Below the pieces are notes generated by a model. The model had not been told where the DNA came from. It did not search any database and worked only from the letters and a program-made list of their open reading frames with translations. Shown in pieces: positions 1-8,580 of a DNA stretch of 64,000 bases. Each line of letters opens with the position of its first letter. Positions within the stretch are counted from its first letter, which is position 1. Location: the NCBI RefSeq assembly GCF_003122215.1, contig NZ_QEYD01000015.1, positions 16,272 through 80,271 on the forward strand. Reading direction: 5' to 3'. The stretch comes from Pararhodobacter marinus. Lineage in GTDB: Bacteria; Pseudomonadota; Alphaproteobacteria; Rhodobacterales; Rhodobacteraceae. A program made the translations under genes and the position numbers.

Positions 1-246
1 CGCCTCGTGCAGTTTCAGGCGGCTGGCATTCCCGCCGAAGGTGTTGGTCAGGAACAGGTCCGATCCCGCCTCGACCGCCGAGGCATAGAGCCGGCGGATG
101 CGGTCGGGATGGTCGACGTTCCAGAATTCGGGCGCATCGCCCGAACTGAGCCCCATGTTGAACAGGTTCGTCCCCGTGGCGCCATCGGCCAGCAGGACGC
201 CGCGTTCGGCCAGAAGGGCGGTCAGGGGATCGGGCGAGACGGGCAT
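1..246 (-). CDS. bmt: Homocysteine S-methyltransferase / betaine-homocysteine methyltransferase-like protein, N-terminal part
   Basis: Only the first 82 codons lie in the window; the gene runs off the left edge. The N-terminus carries the Pfam S-methyl_trans start: GVLLADGATGTNLFNMGL at about residues 15-32, then SDLFLTNTFGGNASRLK near residues 62-78. Family members transfer a methyl group to homocysteine through a zinc bound by C-terminal cysteines, which are not visible here. In Rhodobacterales such proteins are often annotated Bmt and sit near corrinoid or methyltransferase genes. It could be betaine-dependent or the homocysteine module of a split methionine synthase, and the fragment cannot decide. 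The ATG is the only plausible start. Confidence 0.8.
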   Translation of the reverse strand, partial: MPVSPDPLTALLAERGVLLADGATGTNLFNMGLSSGDAPEFWNVDHPDRIRRLYASAVEAGSDLFLTNTFGGNASRLKLHEA

Positions 247-422
247 CGGGTACCTCGGGTGAAATGCAAAACGCGCCGCAGGTCGCGGCGCGTCCGGGTT
301 TTCGCATATCCGGCCGGTTCTGGCAAATGCAGCGCGCTCATGAAGATGATGCAATTGCCCGCAATTCGCCGGGCTGCCATCATCGCCGGGGACAGCCGCC
401 CCCCGCGCCGCGCAGCCGGGCT

Positions 423-737
423 TCAGCCCTCGCGCACCATCTTTTCTTTGATCTCGAGCAGCGTCGTGGCCATCTTGGCGCGGATCTCGGCCTCGGTCGC
501 CTTGCCGTCCAGATCCTTGACCAGCTTGCGCACGACGTCCTCGTCGCCCTCTTCCTCGAAATCGGCGGCGATCACTTCCATCGCATAGGCCCCGGCGGCG
601 TCGCCGTCCTTGCCCAGAAGGCCCGCGGCCCACAGGCCCAGCGCCTTGTTGCGGCGCGACACCGCCTTGAAGGCCATCTCGGCGTCATGGGCGTATTTCG
701 CTTCGAATGCGTTCTCGCGATCGTCGAAGGTGGTCAT
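423..737 (-). CDS. F1Fo-ATPase inhibitor, zeta subunit (DUF1476)
   Basis: A 104-residue, highly charged and mostly helical protein beginning MTTFDDRENAFEAKYAHD and ending in a basic helix (EIKEKMVREG). This is the DUF1476 family, shown in Paracoccus denitrificans to be the zeta subunit. Its N-terminal inhibitory region blocks ATP hydrolysis by the alphaproteobacterial F1-ATPase. The ATG at 737 matches the family N-terminus; an in-frame extension upstream has no family character. It is divergent from purC, and the 220 bp between them should hold both promoters. The assignment rests on family resemblance. Confidence 0.85.
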   Translation of the reverse strand: MTTFDDRENAFEAKYAHDAEMAFKAVSRRNKALGLWAAGLLGKDGDAAGAYAMEVIAADFEEEGDEDVVRKLVKDLDGKATEAEIRAKMATTLLEIKEKMVREG

Positions 738-957
738 GTCTCGGGCCTCTCGTCGCATGCCGTTGGGTCGTTTCCGTTCCTGATATGGGCGGATTGCGCC
801 TGCGCTGCAAGACTTGTTTGCACCGCGGAATGCGCCTTCCCCGGCTCGCCCGCGCCGTCCGGGGCGCCGCTTGCGGGTCGGGGCCGCATGGCGTATAGCC
901 GGGCCTGACTGCAGCCGCCCGGGCCCATGCCGCGGGCCAATCGGGGAATCACCGGAC

Positions 958-1719
958 ATGGCGAGACGCACGAAGGTTTACGAGGGCAAGGCCAAGATCC
1001 TGTACGAAGGCCCTGAACCCGGAACCTATGTCCAGTACTTCAAGGACGATACCAGCGCCGGCGACGGGGCCAAGAAGGCCCAGATCGAAGGCAAGGGCGT
1101 CCTGAACAACCGGCTGTCGGAATATTTCATGTCCGGTCTGAACGAGATCGGCGTGCCCACCCATTTCATCAAGCGCATCAACATGCGCGAGCAGCTGATC
1201 CGCGCGGTCGAGATCATCCCGCTGGAAGTGGTGGTGCGTAACGTTGCCGCAGGGTCGATCTCGAAGCGGCTGGGCATCGAAGAGGGCACCGCCCTGCCCC
1301 GCCCGATCGTCGAATTCTACTACAAGAACGACGACCTGCACGACCCGCTGGTGAGCGAGGAGCATATCCTCGCCTTCGGCTGGGCCACGCATCAGGATCT
1401 CGACGACATCGTCGCGCTGGCCCTGCGCGTCAACGACTTCCTGTCAGGCGTGATGATGGGCGTCGGCATCAAGCTGGTGGATTTCAAGATCGAGATCGGC
1501 CGCATCTATGACGGCGACTTCATGCGCCTTGTCGTGGCCGACGAGATCAGCCCGGACAGCTGCCGGCTGTGGGACGCCAAGACCGGCCAGAAGCTGGACA
1601 AGGACGTGTTCCGCCGCGATCTGGGCAACCTGTCGGAAGCCTATACCGAAGTGGCGCGGCGGCTGGGCGTGATGCCCTCGAACGCGACGCCGATCACCAA
1701 GCCCAAACTGATGAACTAA
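958..1719 (+). CDS. purC: Phosphoribosylaminoimidazole-succinocarboxamide synthase
   Basis: SAICAR synthetase (253 aa) joins CAIR and aspartate with ATP in de novo purine synthesis. The start [20 protein letters not shown] fits the family N-terminus. [16 protein letters not shown] (about residues 91-106) and the [10 protein letters not shown] block (about 193-202) are standard PurC signatures. An in-frame extension upstream was rejected because it has no family similarity. purS follows after 12 bp, as expected for a purCS pair. purQ and purL are not next; tdk on the opposite strand follows instead. Confidence 0.97.
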   Translation: MARRTKVYEGKAKILYEGPEPGTYVQYFKDDTSAGDGAKKAQIEGKGVLNNRLSEYFMSGLNEIGVPTHFIKRINMREQLIRAVEIIPLEVVVRNVAAGSISKRLGIEEGTALPRPIVEFYYKNDDLHDPLVSEEHILAFGWATHQDLDDIVALALRVNDFLSGVMMGVGIKLVDFKIEIGRIYDGDFMRLVVADEISPDSCRLWDAKTGQKLDKDVFRRDLGNLSEAYTEVARRLGVMPSNATPITKPKLMN

Positions 1720-1731
1720 AAGGACGACCCC

Positions 1732-1971
1732 ATGAAAGCGCGCGTTCATGTCATGCTGAAGACCGGCGTTCTGGACCCGCAGGGCGAGGCCGTGCGCCAC
1801 GCGCTGGGCGCTTTGGGCTTCGACGGGGTCGAGGCGGTGCGTCAGGGCAAGGTGATCGAGCTGGACCTCGCCGAAACCGACCCCGCCAAGGCCGAGGCCG
1901 AGGTCAAGGCGATGTGCGAGAAGCTGCTCGCCAACACGGTGATCGAGCGCTACGAGATCGCGCTGGACTGA
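1732..1971 (+). CDS. purS: Phosphoribosylformylglycinamidine synthase subunit PurS
   Basis: A 79-residue PurS-family protein (MKARVHVMLKTGVLDPQGEAV, then VRQGKVIELDLAE). PurS bridges the amidotransferase PurQ and the ATP-dependent PurL so that ammonia can be channelled in the three-subunit FGAM synthase. The presence of purS implies a separate small-type PurL and PurQ elsewhere in the genome. It is 12 bp downstream of purC and preceded by an AGGA-type ribosome site, so co-transcription with purC is likely. A hairpin/box element follows the stop. Confidence 0.95.
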   Translation: MKARVHVMLKTGVLDPQGEAVRHALGALGFDGVEAVRQGKVIELDLAETDPAKAEAEVKAMCEKLLANTVIERYEIALD

Positions 1972-2018
1972 TAGGGCCAGACGGGTCCCGCGCCGCGCGC
2001 GGGATCGGCGCCGAAGAA

Positions 2019-2080
2019 AGGGGGCTGCTCGCCCCCTCGCGCTGATGCGCTCACCCCCCGGGATATTTGTGGAACAAAGA
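2019..2080 (+). repeat. 3'-end hairpin/box element, copy A
   Basis: Lies just after purS in the sense direction. It has a GGGGGC-TGCTC-GCCCCC hairpin (2020-2036), a short linker, then the box CCCCCCGGGATATTTG and AACAAAGA. A copy at 17541-17602 differs at one base in 62. The position after a stop and the hairpin suggest a role at transcript ends, but there is no U-tract directly after the stem. Confidence 0.8.
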
Positions 2081-2093
2081 TGCGGCGCGGGGC

Positions 2094-2672
2094 TCAGACG
2101 CCCATCTTTTCGCGCCAGTGGCGGCGGCAGAGCGAGACATAGGTCTCGTTCCCGCCGATCTGCACCTGCGCGCCGTCGCGCAGCGCCTGGCCGTCGGGCC
2201 CCTGCCGGATCACCATCGTCGCCTTCTTGCCGCAATGGCAGATCGTGCGCACCTCGCGCATTTCGTCGGCCAGCGCCAGCAGCGCGGCCGAGCCCGGGAA
2301 CAGCTTGCCGCGAAAATCCACCCGCAGACCGTAGCACATGACGGGCACGCGCAGGTCATCGACGGCGCGGGCCAGTTGCCAGACCTGATCCTCGGAGAGG
2401 AACTGCGCCTCGTCCACGAAGACGCAGGCACAGGGGCCGCGCCCGAGCCGCGCGGCGATCTTGGCGAACAGGTCCTCGCCTTCGGCGAAGGTATCCGAGG
2501 CCGCCCCGATGCCGATGCGCGAACCGATCCGCCCCTCGCCCGCACGGTTGTCGAACTGCGCGGTGATGAGATAGGGCTCCATCCCCCGCTCGCGGTAATT
2601 ATGCGCGGCCTGCAACAGGATCGTCGACTTGCCCGCGTTCATGGTCGAGTAGTGGAAATAGAGCTTTGCCAT
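2094..2672 (-). CDS. tdk: Thymidine kinase
   Basis: Type II thymidine kinase (192 aa), which phosphorylates thymidine to dTMP in pyrimidine salvage. Visible signatures are the P-loop FHYSTMNAGKST (residues 6-17), the Walker-B-like FVDEAQFL with the catalytic glutamate, and a zinc site made of the CHCG pair plus a later C-x2-H (SLCRRHW). The length is normal for bacterial Tdk. The start MAKLYFHYS was chosen because longer in-frame starts add a non-homologous arginine-rich leader. It is convergent with purCS. Confidence 0.95.
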   Translation of the reverse strand: MAKLYFHYSTMNAGKSTILLQAAHNYRERGMEPYLITAQFDNRAGEGRIGSRIGIGAASDTFAEGEDLFAKIAARLGRGPCACVFVDEAQFLSEDQVWQLARAVDDLRVPVMCYGLRVDFRGKLFPGSAALLALADEMREVRTICHCGKKATMVIRQGPDGQALRDGAQVQIGGNETYVSLCRRHWREKMGV

Positions 2673-2784
2673 GCGCCGCTCTTTAGCCCGCGCCGGCCCC
2701 GGGTGGAAGTCCGTTGACGGCACTGGACATCGCCCGCGCGCAATGTCTTTGCTGGGAATCCCGGCCCCTTGCAAGGATTGACCC

Positions 2785-3408
2785 ATGGACCCGCATCTCT
2801 GGCTTGCCTTCGTTCTCGCCTCGGTGGCGCTGCTGCTCATCCCCGGCCCGACGAATTTCCTGATCCTCGGCCATGCGATGCGTCAGGGCCGCGCCGGGGC
2901 GCTGGCGATGGTGGCGGGGATCACGCTGGGCGACGGGCTGGCCATGACCGCCTCGCTCGCCGGTCTGGGCGCGCTGATCGCGGCCTCGGCCACGGCGTTC
3001 ACCGTGCTGAAAACCGTGGGCGCGCTTTATCTCGTCTATCTGGGCGTTCAGCTCTGGCGCTCGGGCGGGGCCGCGCTCCAGGCGACCGGCGATATCGCCG
3101 CCCGGCCCGGAAAGCGCGTGTTCCGCGACGGGCTGATGGTGACGATGCTGAACCCGAAATCCATCGCCTTCTTCGTGGCCTTCGTTCCGCAATTCGTCGA
3201 TCCGCAGGCGGCAGTCATGCCGCAATTCGCGCTTCTGGTCGCCACCTTCGTCACGCTGGCGGGGATCAATGCGCTGGTCTGGGCGCTGGCGGCCAGCCAG
3301 ATGCGCGCGCGGCTGGCGCGGCCGCGCGTCATTGCCGGGCTGACCCGGCTGGGCGGCGCGGCGCTGGTGGGCATGGGCCTGATGACCGCCACCCTGCGCC
3401 GCGCCTGA
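2785..3408 (+). CDS. LysE/RhtB-family amino-acid exporter
   Basis: A 207-residue integral membrane protein with about six hydrophobic segments and the LysE/RhtB signature near the N-terminus (LLIPGPTNFLILGHAMRQGR, residues 17-36). The family exports amino acids such as lysine, threonine or homoserine lactones by secondary transport; the substrate cannot be read from sequence. LMVTMLNPKSIAFFVAF is the conserved mid-protein 'NPK' block. An AAGGA ribosome site precedes the ATG. The gene ends 6 bp before the convergent FKBP gene, so the two share a very tight 3' boundary. Confidence 0.9.
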   Translation: MDPHLWLAFVLASVALLLIPGPTNFLILGHAMRQGRAGALAMVAGITLGDGLAMTASLAGLGALIAASATAFTVLKTVGALYLVYLGVQLWRSGGAALQATGDIAARPGKRVFRDGLMVTMLNPKSIAFFVAFVPQFVDPQAAVMPQFALLVATFVTLAGINALVWALAASQMRARLARPRVIAGLTRLGGAALVGMGLMTATLRRA

Positions 3409-3414
3409 CGCCGC

Positions 3415-3843
3415 TCAGGCGACTGAGACGATCTCGACCGCGAAGGTCAGATCCTTGCCCGCCAGCGGGTGATTGGCGTCCAGCACGACATGCTCGTCAT
3501 TGGCCTCGATCACGACGACCGGGATCACCTGACCCTCGGGCGATTTCATCTGCAACTGGGTGCCGGGATCGACCGGGATCGTGTCTGGGATCTGCTCACG
3601 CGGGACAGCCTGACGGGCGCGGGCATCGTGCTCGCCATAGGCTTCGGCGCAGGGGATGGTCACGGTCTTCTGCTCACCCACCGCCATGCCGTCGATCGCC
3701 GCGTCCAGACCGGGAATGATCTGGCCCGATCCCAGCGTGAAGGACAGCGGATCGCGCCCTTCGGAGGTATCGAACACGGTGCCGTCGGACAGAGTGCCGG
3801 TATAGTGGAAATGGACGGTGTCGCCCGCCTTGGCCTGGGTCAT
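3415..3843 (-). CDS. FKBP-type peptidyl-prolyl cis-trans isomerase (SlyD/FkpB-like)
   Basis: A 142-residue cytoplasmic isomerase and chaperone. FKBP blocks are VHFHYTGTLSDGTVFDTS (residues 10-27) and LGSGQIIPGLDAAIDGM (about 37-53). After the early FKBP half there is an inserted IF-type domain (about residues 70-120), the SlyD-like layout. No histidine-rich metal-binding tail is present. There is no signal peptide, so it acts in the cytoplasm on nascent or unfolded proteins. The start was chosen at the conserved MTQAKAGDTV. Confidence 0.9.
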   Translation of the reverse strand: MTQAKAGDTVHFHYTGTLSDGTVFDTSEGRDPLSFTLGSGQIIPGLDAAIDGMAVGEQKTVTIPCAEAYGEHDARARQAVPREQIPDTIPVDPGTQLQMKSPEGQVIPVVVIEANDEHVVLDANHPLAGKDLTFAVEIVSVA

Positions 3844-3984
3844 GGGAAATCCTGTTTTCGGGGAGGAGTGGATTGCGGAGGGCGCCCTTGCGCGTGGCTC
3901 CGATGAACCCAAAGCCTAACAAACCTGCCCAGAAAGGAAAACCCACCCCCCTTTGCGCGCCCGGATCCCGCCCGAACCGGCGCA

Positions 3985-4053
3985 TCTTTGCGCGGCAAAT
4001 ATCCTCGGGGGGTGAATTTGCCGCCAGGCAAAGAGGGGGGCAGACAGCCCCCC
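3985..4053 (-). repeat. 3'-end hairpin/box element downstream of the lldD-like gene
   Basis: Read on the minus strand, immediately after the stop at 4069: hairpin GGGGGGC-TGTCT-GCCCCCC (4053-4035), then the box CCCCCCGAGGATATTTG and GCAAAGA (4012-3985). It has the same order and orientation as the copies after purS and ychF, but a diverged linker. Confidence 0.7.
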
Positions 4054-4068
4054 TTGCCCGCCCTAGCC

Positions 4069-5238
4069 TCAGATCGATACGGTCGGATCCTCGAACCCTT
4101 GCGGCACGATCAGGTTGTGGCGGCCCAAAGCCTTCACGTCGCGCTCGCCGCACAGGGCCATGGTCTTGTCCAGCTCGGCATGCAGGATTTCCAGGGCCTT
4201 GGACACCCCCGCCTCGCCGCCCGCGCCCAGCCCGTAGACGAAGGCGCGGCCGATCATCGTGCCCTTGGCCCCCAGCGCCAGCGCCTTCAGCACGTCCTGC
4301 CCGGTGCGGATCCCGCTGTCGAGATGGACCTCGATATCGTCGCCGACCGCGTCCATGATCGAGGGCAGCATGCGGATCGAGGACATCGCCCCGTCGAGCT
4401 GGCGCCCGCCGTGGTTCGACACGGTGATCGCATCGGCGCCGATCTTCGAAGCCATGACCGCGTCCTCGGGGTCGTTGATTCCCTTGAGGATCAGCTTGCC
4501 GCCCCACATATCGCGCAAACGCTCGATCTTCGCCCAGTCGAGTTCCAGATCGAACTGCTCGGCCGTCCAGGCGCCCAAGGCGGCGGCATCGGTCACGCCC
4601 TTGGCATGACCCACGATATTGCCGAAGAACCGCCGCTTCGTGCCCAGCATCCCCATCCCCCAGCGCCACTTGGTCGCCAGATCGGCGATCACCGCGGGGG
4701 TCAGTTTGGGCGGGGCGCTCAGGCCGTTCTTGATGTCCTTGTGGCGCTGACCCATCAGTTGCAGATCCAGCGTCAGCACCAGGGCCGAGCATTTGGCGTC
4801 CTTGGCACGCTGCAGGATCCGGGCGACGAAATCCCAGTCCTTCATCACGTAGAGCTGGAACCAGAAGGGCTTTTCGGTGTGTTCGGCCACGTCCTCGATA
4901 GAGCAGATCGACATCGTCGACAGGGTGAAGGGCACGCCGAATTTCCCCGCCGCGCGCGCCGCCGCGATCTCGCCATCGGCATGCTGCATCCCCGTCAGCC
5001 CGACCGGGGCCAAAGCCACCGGCATCGCCACGTCCTGGCCGATCATCTCGCTGCGCGTGCTGCGATTGGCCATGTTCACCGCGACCCGCTGGCGCAGGTG
5101 AATTTTCTGGAAATCCGTCTTGTTCTCGGTGAAGGTCTGCTCCGTCCAGCTGCCGGATTCGCAGTAATCGTAGAACATTTTCGGGACGCGGCGCTTGTAG
5201 ACGCGGCGCATGTCCTCGATCGTGGTGTAGACGGCCAT
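4069..5238 (-). CDS. lldD: FMN-dependent alpha-hydroxy-acid dehydrogenase (LldD-like)
   Basis: A 389-residue flavoenzyme of the L-lactate dehydrogenase/glycolate oxidase family. It begins with the typical N-terminus (YTTIEDMRRVYKRRVPKMFYDY) and has the FMN and active-site block ISNHGGRQLDGA-type sequence (VSNHGGRQLDGAMSS), including the catalytic histidine and substrate-binding arginine. HLDSGIRTGQDVLKALALGAK is the phosphate-binding region. It probably oxidises L-lactate to pyruvate and passes electrons to the quinone pool. Related substrates such as mandelate or glycolate are possible. A strong GGGAGGG ribosome site precedes the ATG. Confidence 0.85.
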   Translation of the reverse strand: MAVYTTIEDMRRVYKRRVPKMFYDYCESGSWTEQTFTENKTDFQKIHLRQRVAVNMANRSTRSEMIGQDVAMPVALAPVGLTGMQHADGEIAAARAAGKFGVPFTLSTMSICSIEDVAEHTEKPFWFQLYVMKDWDFVARILQRAKDAKCSALVLTLDLQLMGQRHKDIKNGLSAPPKLTPAVIADLATKWRWGMGMLGTKRRFFGNIVGHAKGVTDAAALGAWTAEQFDLELDWAKIERLRDMWGGKLILKGINDPEDAVMASKIGADAITVSNHGGRQLDGAMSSIRMLPSIMDAVGDDIEVHLDSGIRTGQDVLKALALGAKGTMIGRAFVYGLGAGGEAGVSKALEILHAELDKTMALCGERDVKALGRHNLIVPQGFEDPTVSI

Positions 5239-5423
5239 GGGTCCCTCCCGAATTGGTCAGAAATTCTTACCAGCGACACTGCACCTGTGCAAGATGACCG
5301 CGCCCGGTTGCGGGCCGGTCATCAGGCTCCAACGGCGCGCAGACGGGGCATAGTCCGGGCTGCGCGCTTGCGGGGTCCTGCGCTTTATCGTAGGTCGTGA
5401 AGCGTATCGCAACGGGGGTTCCC

Positions 5424-6341
5424 ATGGCACACAAGGTCTTCATCGATGGCGAAGTCGGCACCACCGGCCTGCAGATCCGCGAGCGGCTGCAGACCCGTGA
5501 CGACATCACCCTTGTGCAGGTTCCCGTCGAGCTGCGAAAAGACCCGGCCGCGCGGCGCGAGGCGCTGGCCGAGGCGGATGTCGCCATCCTTTGCCTGCCC
5601 GACGATGCCGCGCGCGAAGCGGCGGCGCTGGCCGAGCCCTATGGCACCCGGCTGATCGACGCCTCGACCGCCCATCGGGTGGCGGCGGGCTGGGTCTTCG
5701 GTTTTCCCGAAATGGCGCCGGGCCAGCGCGAGCAGGTGGCCAATGCCACGCGCGTCTCCAATCCCGGCTGCTGGTCGACATGCGCCATCGCGCTGATCCG
5801 TCCGCTGGTCGAAGCCGGTCTGATCGACCCCGCCTCGCCGCCGGCCGTGTCAGGCGTGTCGGGCTATACCGGCGGCGGCAAGTCGATGATCGCCGAATTC
5901 GAAAAGGGCGAGGTATCGGGCTCGTTCCTCTATGGTGTCGCGCAGGGCCACAAGCACCTGCCCGAGATGACGCTGCATGGCGGCCTGTCCGCCGCGCCGG
6001 TCTTCGTCCCCTCGGTCGGGCAGTATGCGCAGGGCATGGCGGTGGCCGTGCACCTGCCCAATCTGGGCGAAAGCGGGTTCCGCGCTGCCGAGGACGCGCT
6101 GCGTGCGGCCTACGAGGGCGAGCGGTTCGTGGCCGTGGTCGAGGCGTCGGTGCACGAACCGCGCGTCTGGCCCGAGCGGCTGAACGGCACCAACCGGCTG
6201 GAACTGTCGGTGCATGGCAATGCCGCGTCTGGCGCCGCGACGCTGGTCGCCGTGCTCGACAATCTGGGCAAGGGCGCCTCGGGCGCGGCGGTGCAGAACC
6301 TCAACCTGATGCTGGGCGTGGACGAAGCGACGGGGCTGTAA
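5424..6341 (+). CDS. argC: N-acetyl-gamma-glutamyl-phosphate reductase
   Basis: ArgC catalyses the NADPH-dependent reduction of N-acetylglutamyl phosphate to the semialdehyde in arginine synthesis. At 305 residues it is the short, type 2 form common in alphaproteobacteria. The nucleotide loop is [17 protein letters not shown] (residues 5-21), and the catalytic cysteine lies in [11 protein letters not shown] (about residues 112-122). I chose ATG 5424 because [12 protein letters not shown] matches the family; a GTG upstream adds nine unrelated residues. It is monocistronic and followed by a terminator-like hairpin. Confidence 0.95.
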   Translation: MAHKVFIDGEVGTTGLQIRERLQTRDDITLVQVPVELRKDPAARREALAEADVAILCLPDDAAREAAALAEPYGTRLIDASTAHRVAAGWVFGFPEMAPGQREQVANATRVSNPGCWSTCAIALIRPLVEAGLIDPASPPAVSGVSGYTGGGKSMIAEFEKGEVSGSFLYGVAQGHKHLPEMTLHGGLSAAPVFVPSVGQYAQGMAVAVHLPNLGESGFRAAEDALRAAYEGERFVAVVEASVHEPRVWPERLNGTNRLELSVHGNAASGAATLVAVLDNLGKGASGAAVQNLNLMLGVDEATGL

Positions 6342-6369
6342 TCTCCCCTGCCCGCTCCCGTGTTCTGAC

Positions 6370-6397
6370 AAGGGCGGCCCCGGCGCGGGCCGCCCTT
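6370..6397 (+). terminator. Terminator hairpin after argC
   Basis: AAGGGCGGCCC and GGGCCGCCCTT form a near-perfect stem with a small loop, ending in TTT. It lies 28 bp after the argC stop. Confidence 0.7.
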
Positions 6398-6433
6398 TGA
6401 CGTTGCGCGCATCATCCGCGCGCGGCGCTGTAG

Positions 6434-6454
6434 GGTGCGTGCTTCGCACGCACC
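6434..6454. repeat. Small perfect palindrome GGTGCGTGC-TTC-GCACGCACC
   Basis: A nine-base-pair stem with a three-base loop, lying between the argC and phoX terminators. This type of hairpin recurs in many proteobacterial intergenic regions; no function can be read from it. Confidence 0.6.
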
Positions 6455-6466
6455 ATGCGCCCATGG

Positions 6467-6497
6467 AAAAACCGGGCACCCCTTGCGGGATGCCCGG
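6467..6497 (-). terminator. Rho-independent terminator after phoX
   Basis: On the minus strand CCGGGCA pairs with TGCCCGG across a 12-base loop and is followed by TTTTT (6471-6467). It lies 24 bp after the phoX stop. Confidence 0.75.
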
Positions 6498-6520
6498 CCT
6501 GTTCAGCGCTGGTTGCGGTC

Positions 6521-8407
6521 TCAGCCGACCATCGCGCCGTCATCGCGGCTGACCGCGATCAGCGACGAACGCGGCAGGCCGGTTTCCATCGGCCAGCTGC
6601 CGCCCGGATGCTGGATGCCCACGAACATCGTGCGGCGGTCTTCCGACCAGCACAGGCCGGTGACTTCCGAGCCGTTGGGCCCCGTCAGGAAGCGCGCGAT
6701 CTCGCCCGAAACCGGGTCGCCCGCCAGCATCTGGTTGTTGCCCTGACCGGCGAAGTCGCCCTCGTTCGAATCGTCGCCGTCGGTCTGGATCCACAGCAGG
6801 CCGGTCTGGTCGAAGGCCATGCCGTCGGGCGAGTTGAACATGTTGCCCGCCGTGACGTTGTCCGAACCGCCATAGGCGTCCGAATGGACCTCGGGGTTGC
6901 CCGCCATGACATAGAGATCCCAGGCAAAGCCCTGCGCCGCGTGGTCGTCGTCATTGGGGAACCAGCGGACGATCTGGCCGTACTGGTTGGCCTCGCGCGG
7001 GTTGGGGCCGCCGACCGGGGTCTCGTCGCCGCCCGCATTGGTGCGGGTGCCGCGACGGGTATTGTTGGTCAGGCAGCAATAGCCCTCGATCGCGTAGGGA
7101 TTGACCGAGATCCATTCCGGACGGTCCATCGTCGTCGCGCCTACCGCCGAACCGGCCTGACGCGAGAAGATCAGGATTTCCTCGGCCGACATGCCGGTCG
7201 CTTCGGGGGTCAGCGCGACCCATTCGCCGGTCATGTCGTCGTTGAACTTCGCGACATAGAGCTGGCCGTCATCGAGCAGCCCCTCGGTCGAGCCGCCCGG
7301 CGTATAGACGCCGTTCGAGACGAACTTGTACAGGAATTCGCCGCGCTCGTCGTCGCCCATATAGACCACGACACGCCCGTCGCGCGCCAGCGTGACCTCG
7401 GCATTCTCGTGCTTGATGCGGCCCAGGCCGGTATGCTTGACCGGGGTGCTTTCGGGATCGGTCGGGTCGATTTCCACGACCCAGCCGTGGCGATGCGGCT
7501 CGTTGGGATGGGCCGAGACGTCGAAGCGGGCGTCATGCTTGTGGTAATCGTAGCCCCAGCCCTCGGCACCGATGCCGTAGCGCTCGTAACCCGCGGCGAT
7601 GACCGCGTCCGAGGGCATCTCGCCCGTGGCGCCGAAATAGCCGTTGAAGTTCTCTTCGCAGGTCAGGTAGGTGCCCCACGGCGTCTTGCCCGAGCCGCAA
7701 TTGTTCAGCGTGCCCAGCGCCTGGCGGCCCGAGGCGTCGGCCTCGGTCTGCAGCAGCGGATGACCGGCGGCCGGGCCGACCAGCTGCATCGGCGTGTTGT
7801 GGTGGATGCGGCGGTTGAAGGGGCTGTCCACGACGACCGACCAGCCGTCCATGCCCTGCGCCACTTCCATCACCGTCACGCCCTGCAGGTTCTGCAGTTT
7901 CAGCACGTCATCGGCCGATGCGGGGACGCCTTCCTGCGAGGCGGGCAGGTTGATGTCGTTGTTGGTGTATTCGTGGTTCACCGCGATCAGCTGGTGACCC
8001 ATATAGCTGAAGGTCTCCATCCCGTCGGTATTCTCGCCGAAGATGCGATCCGACTTGGCGACCGGGCCGCCCTCGGCGATGTCGTAGCCCTCGGCATCGG
8101 CGAACAGCGCGTCGCCCCAGCTGGCCAGAACCTGCACCTTGTAGCCCTCGGGCACGTGGACGGCGTGGTCGGTCTGCGCGGCGATCGGGGTGAAGGGGAA
8201 GCGCGAGGTGGTCTGCGCCAGCGCGGCGCGGGTCGACAGCAGGCCGGTGCCCATCACCGCCGCGCCCGAACCGAAGGCCAGCACGCCCGACAGGAAGCCA
8301 CGGCGGTTCAGCGCGCGGTCCACGACGCGGTCGAAATCGTTCTCTTCGGGGCGCGGGAAGTTCAGTTCGTCCCACTCGTCAGCGCTGAGCTTGGTTTTGT
8401 CGGTCAT
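6521..8407 (-). CDS. phoX: PhoX-family (DUF839) phosphatase, Tat-exported
   Basis: A 628-residue DUF839/PhoX protein. A twin-arginine signal (LNRRGFLSGVLAFGSGAAVM) ends near an A-L-A-type site, so the enzyme is exported folded to the periplasm. PhoX enzymes release phosphate from many monoesters using Ca and Fe cofactors. NCGSGKTPWGTYLTCEENFN and the IKHENAEV motif are family blocks. An ATG six codons upstream exists, but AGGT lies seven bases before the chosen ATG, while the longer start has no ribosome site. A Pho-box-like array lies about 70 bp upstream, consistent with induction under phosphate limitation. Confidence 0.88.
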   Translation of the reverse strand: MTDKTKLSADEWDELNFPRPEENDFDRVVDRALNRRGFLSGVLAFGSGAAVMGTGLLSTRAALAQTTSRFPFTPIAAQTDHAVHVPEGYKVQVLASWGDALFADAEGYDIAEGGPVAKSDRIFGENTDGMETFSYMGHQLIAVNHEYTNNDINLPASQEGVPASADDVLKLQNLQGVTVMEVAQGMDGWSVVVDSPFNRRIHHNTPMQLVGPAAGHPLLQTEADASGRQALGTLNNCGSGKTPWGTYLTCEENFNGYFGATGEMPSDAVIAAGYERYGIGAEGWGYDYHKHDARFDVSAHPNEPHRHGWVVEIDPTDPESTPVKHTGLGRIKHENAEVTLARDGRVVVYMGDDERGEFLYKFVSNGVYTPGGSTEGLLDDGQLYVAKFNDDMTGEWVALTPEATGMSAEEILIFSRQAGSAVGATTMDRPEWISVNPYAIEGYCCLTNNTRRGTRTNAGGDETPVGGPNPREANQYGQIVRWFPNDDDHAAQGFAWDLYVMAGNPEVHSDAYGGSDNVTAGNMFNSPDGMAFDQTGLLWIQTDGDDSNEGDFAGQGNNQMLAGDPVSGEIARFLTGPNGSEVTGLCWSEDRRTMFVGIQHPGGSWPMETGLPRSSLIAVSRDDGAMVG

Positions 8408-8474
8408 CTGGCTACCTGTGTTCATGGTTGCGAGCGTCTACTCGCGGCGGACCATAGGCGGGCTATCGCAAAAG

Positions 8475-8507
8475 CCGCGCGACAGTTCCGCGACGATTTG
8501 ATGACAG
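8475..8507 (-). promoter_or_regulatory. Putative PhoB-binding site (Pho box) upstream of phoX
   Basis: Reading toward phoX there are three 11-bp units: CTGTCATCAAA, TCGTCGCGGAA and CTGTCGCGCGG. The first exactly matches the Pho half-site CTGTCAT plus an A-rich spacer, the third matches five of seven, and the middle is weaker. The 11-bp period is the one PhoB uses. Confidence 0.6.
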
Positions 8508-8580
8508 GCCGGAAGGGAACAGCGCGCGCGGGCCGGACGTTGTTCCCGATCCCCCCGCCCGCCCGCGCAAGGAGACCTTC

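Noticed and set aside
5295..5321. Hairpin upstream of argC (TGACCG...CGGTCA with an inner CCCG/CGGG stem) as an attenuator
   Set aside because: The stem has a bulge, no U-tract and no leader peptide can be seen, so attenuation is not supported.
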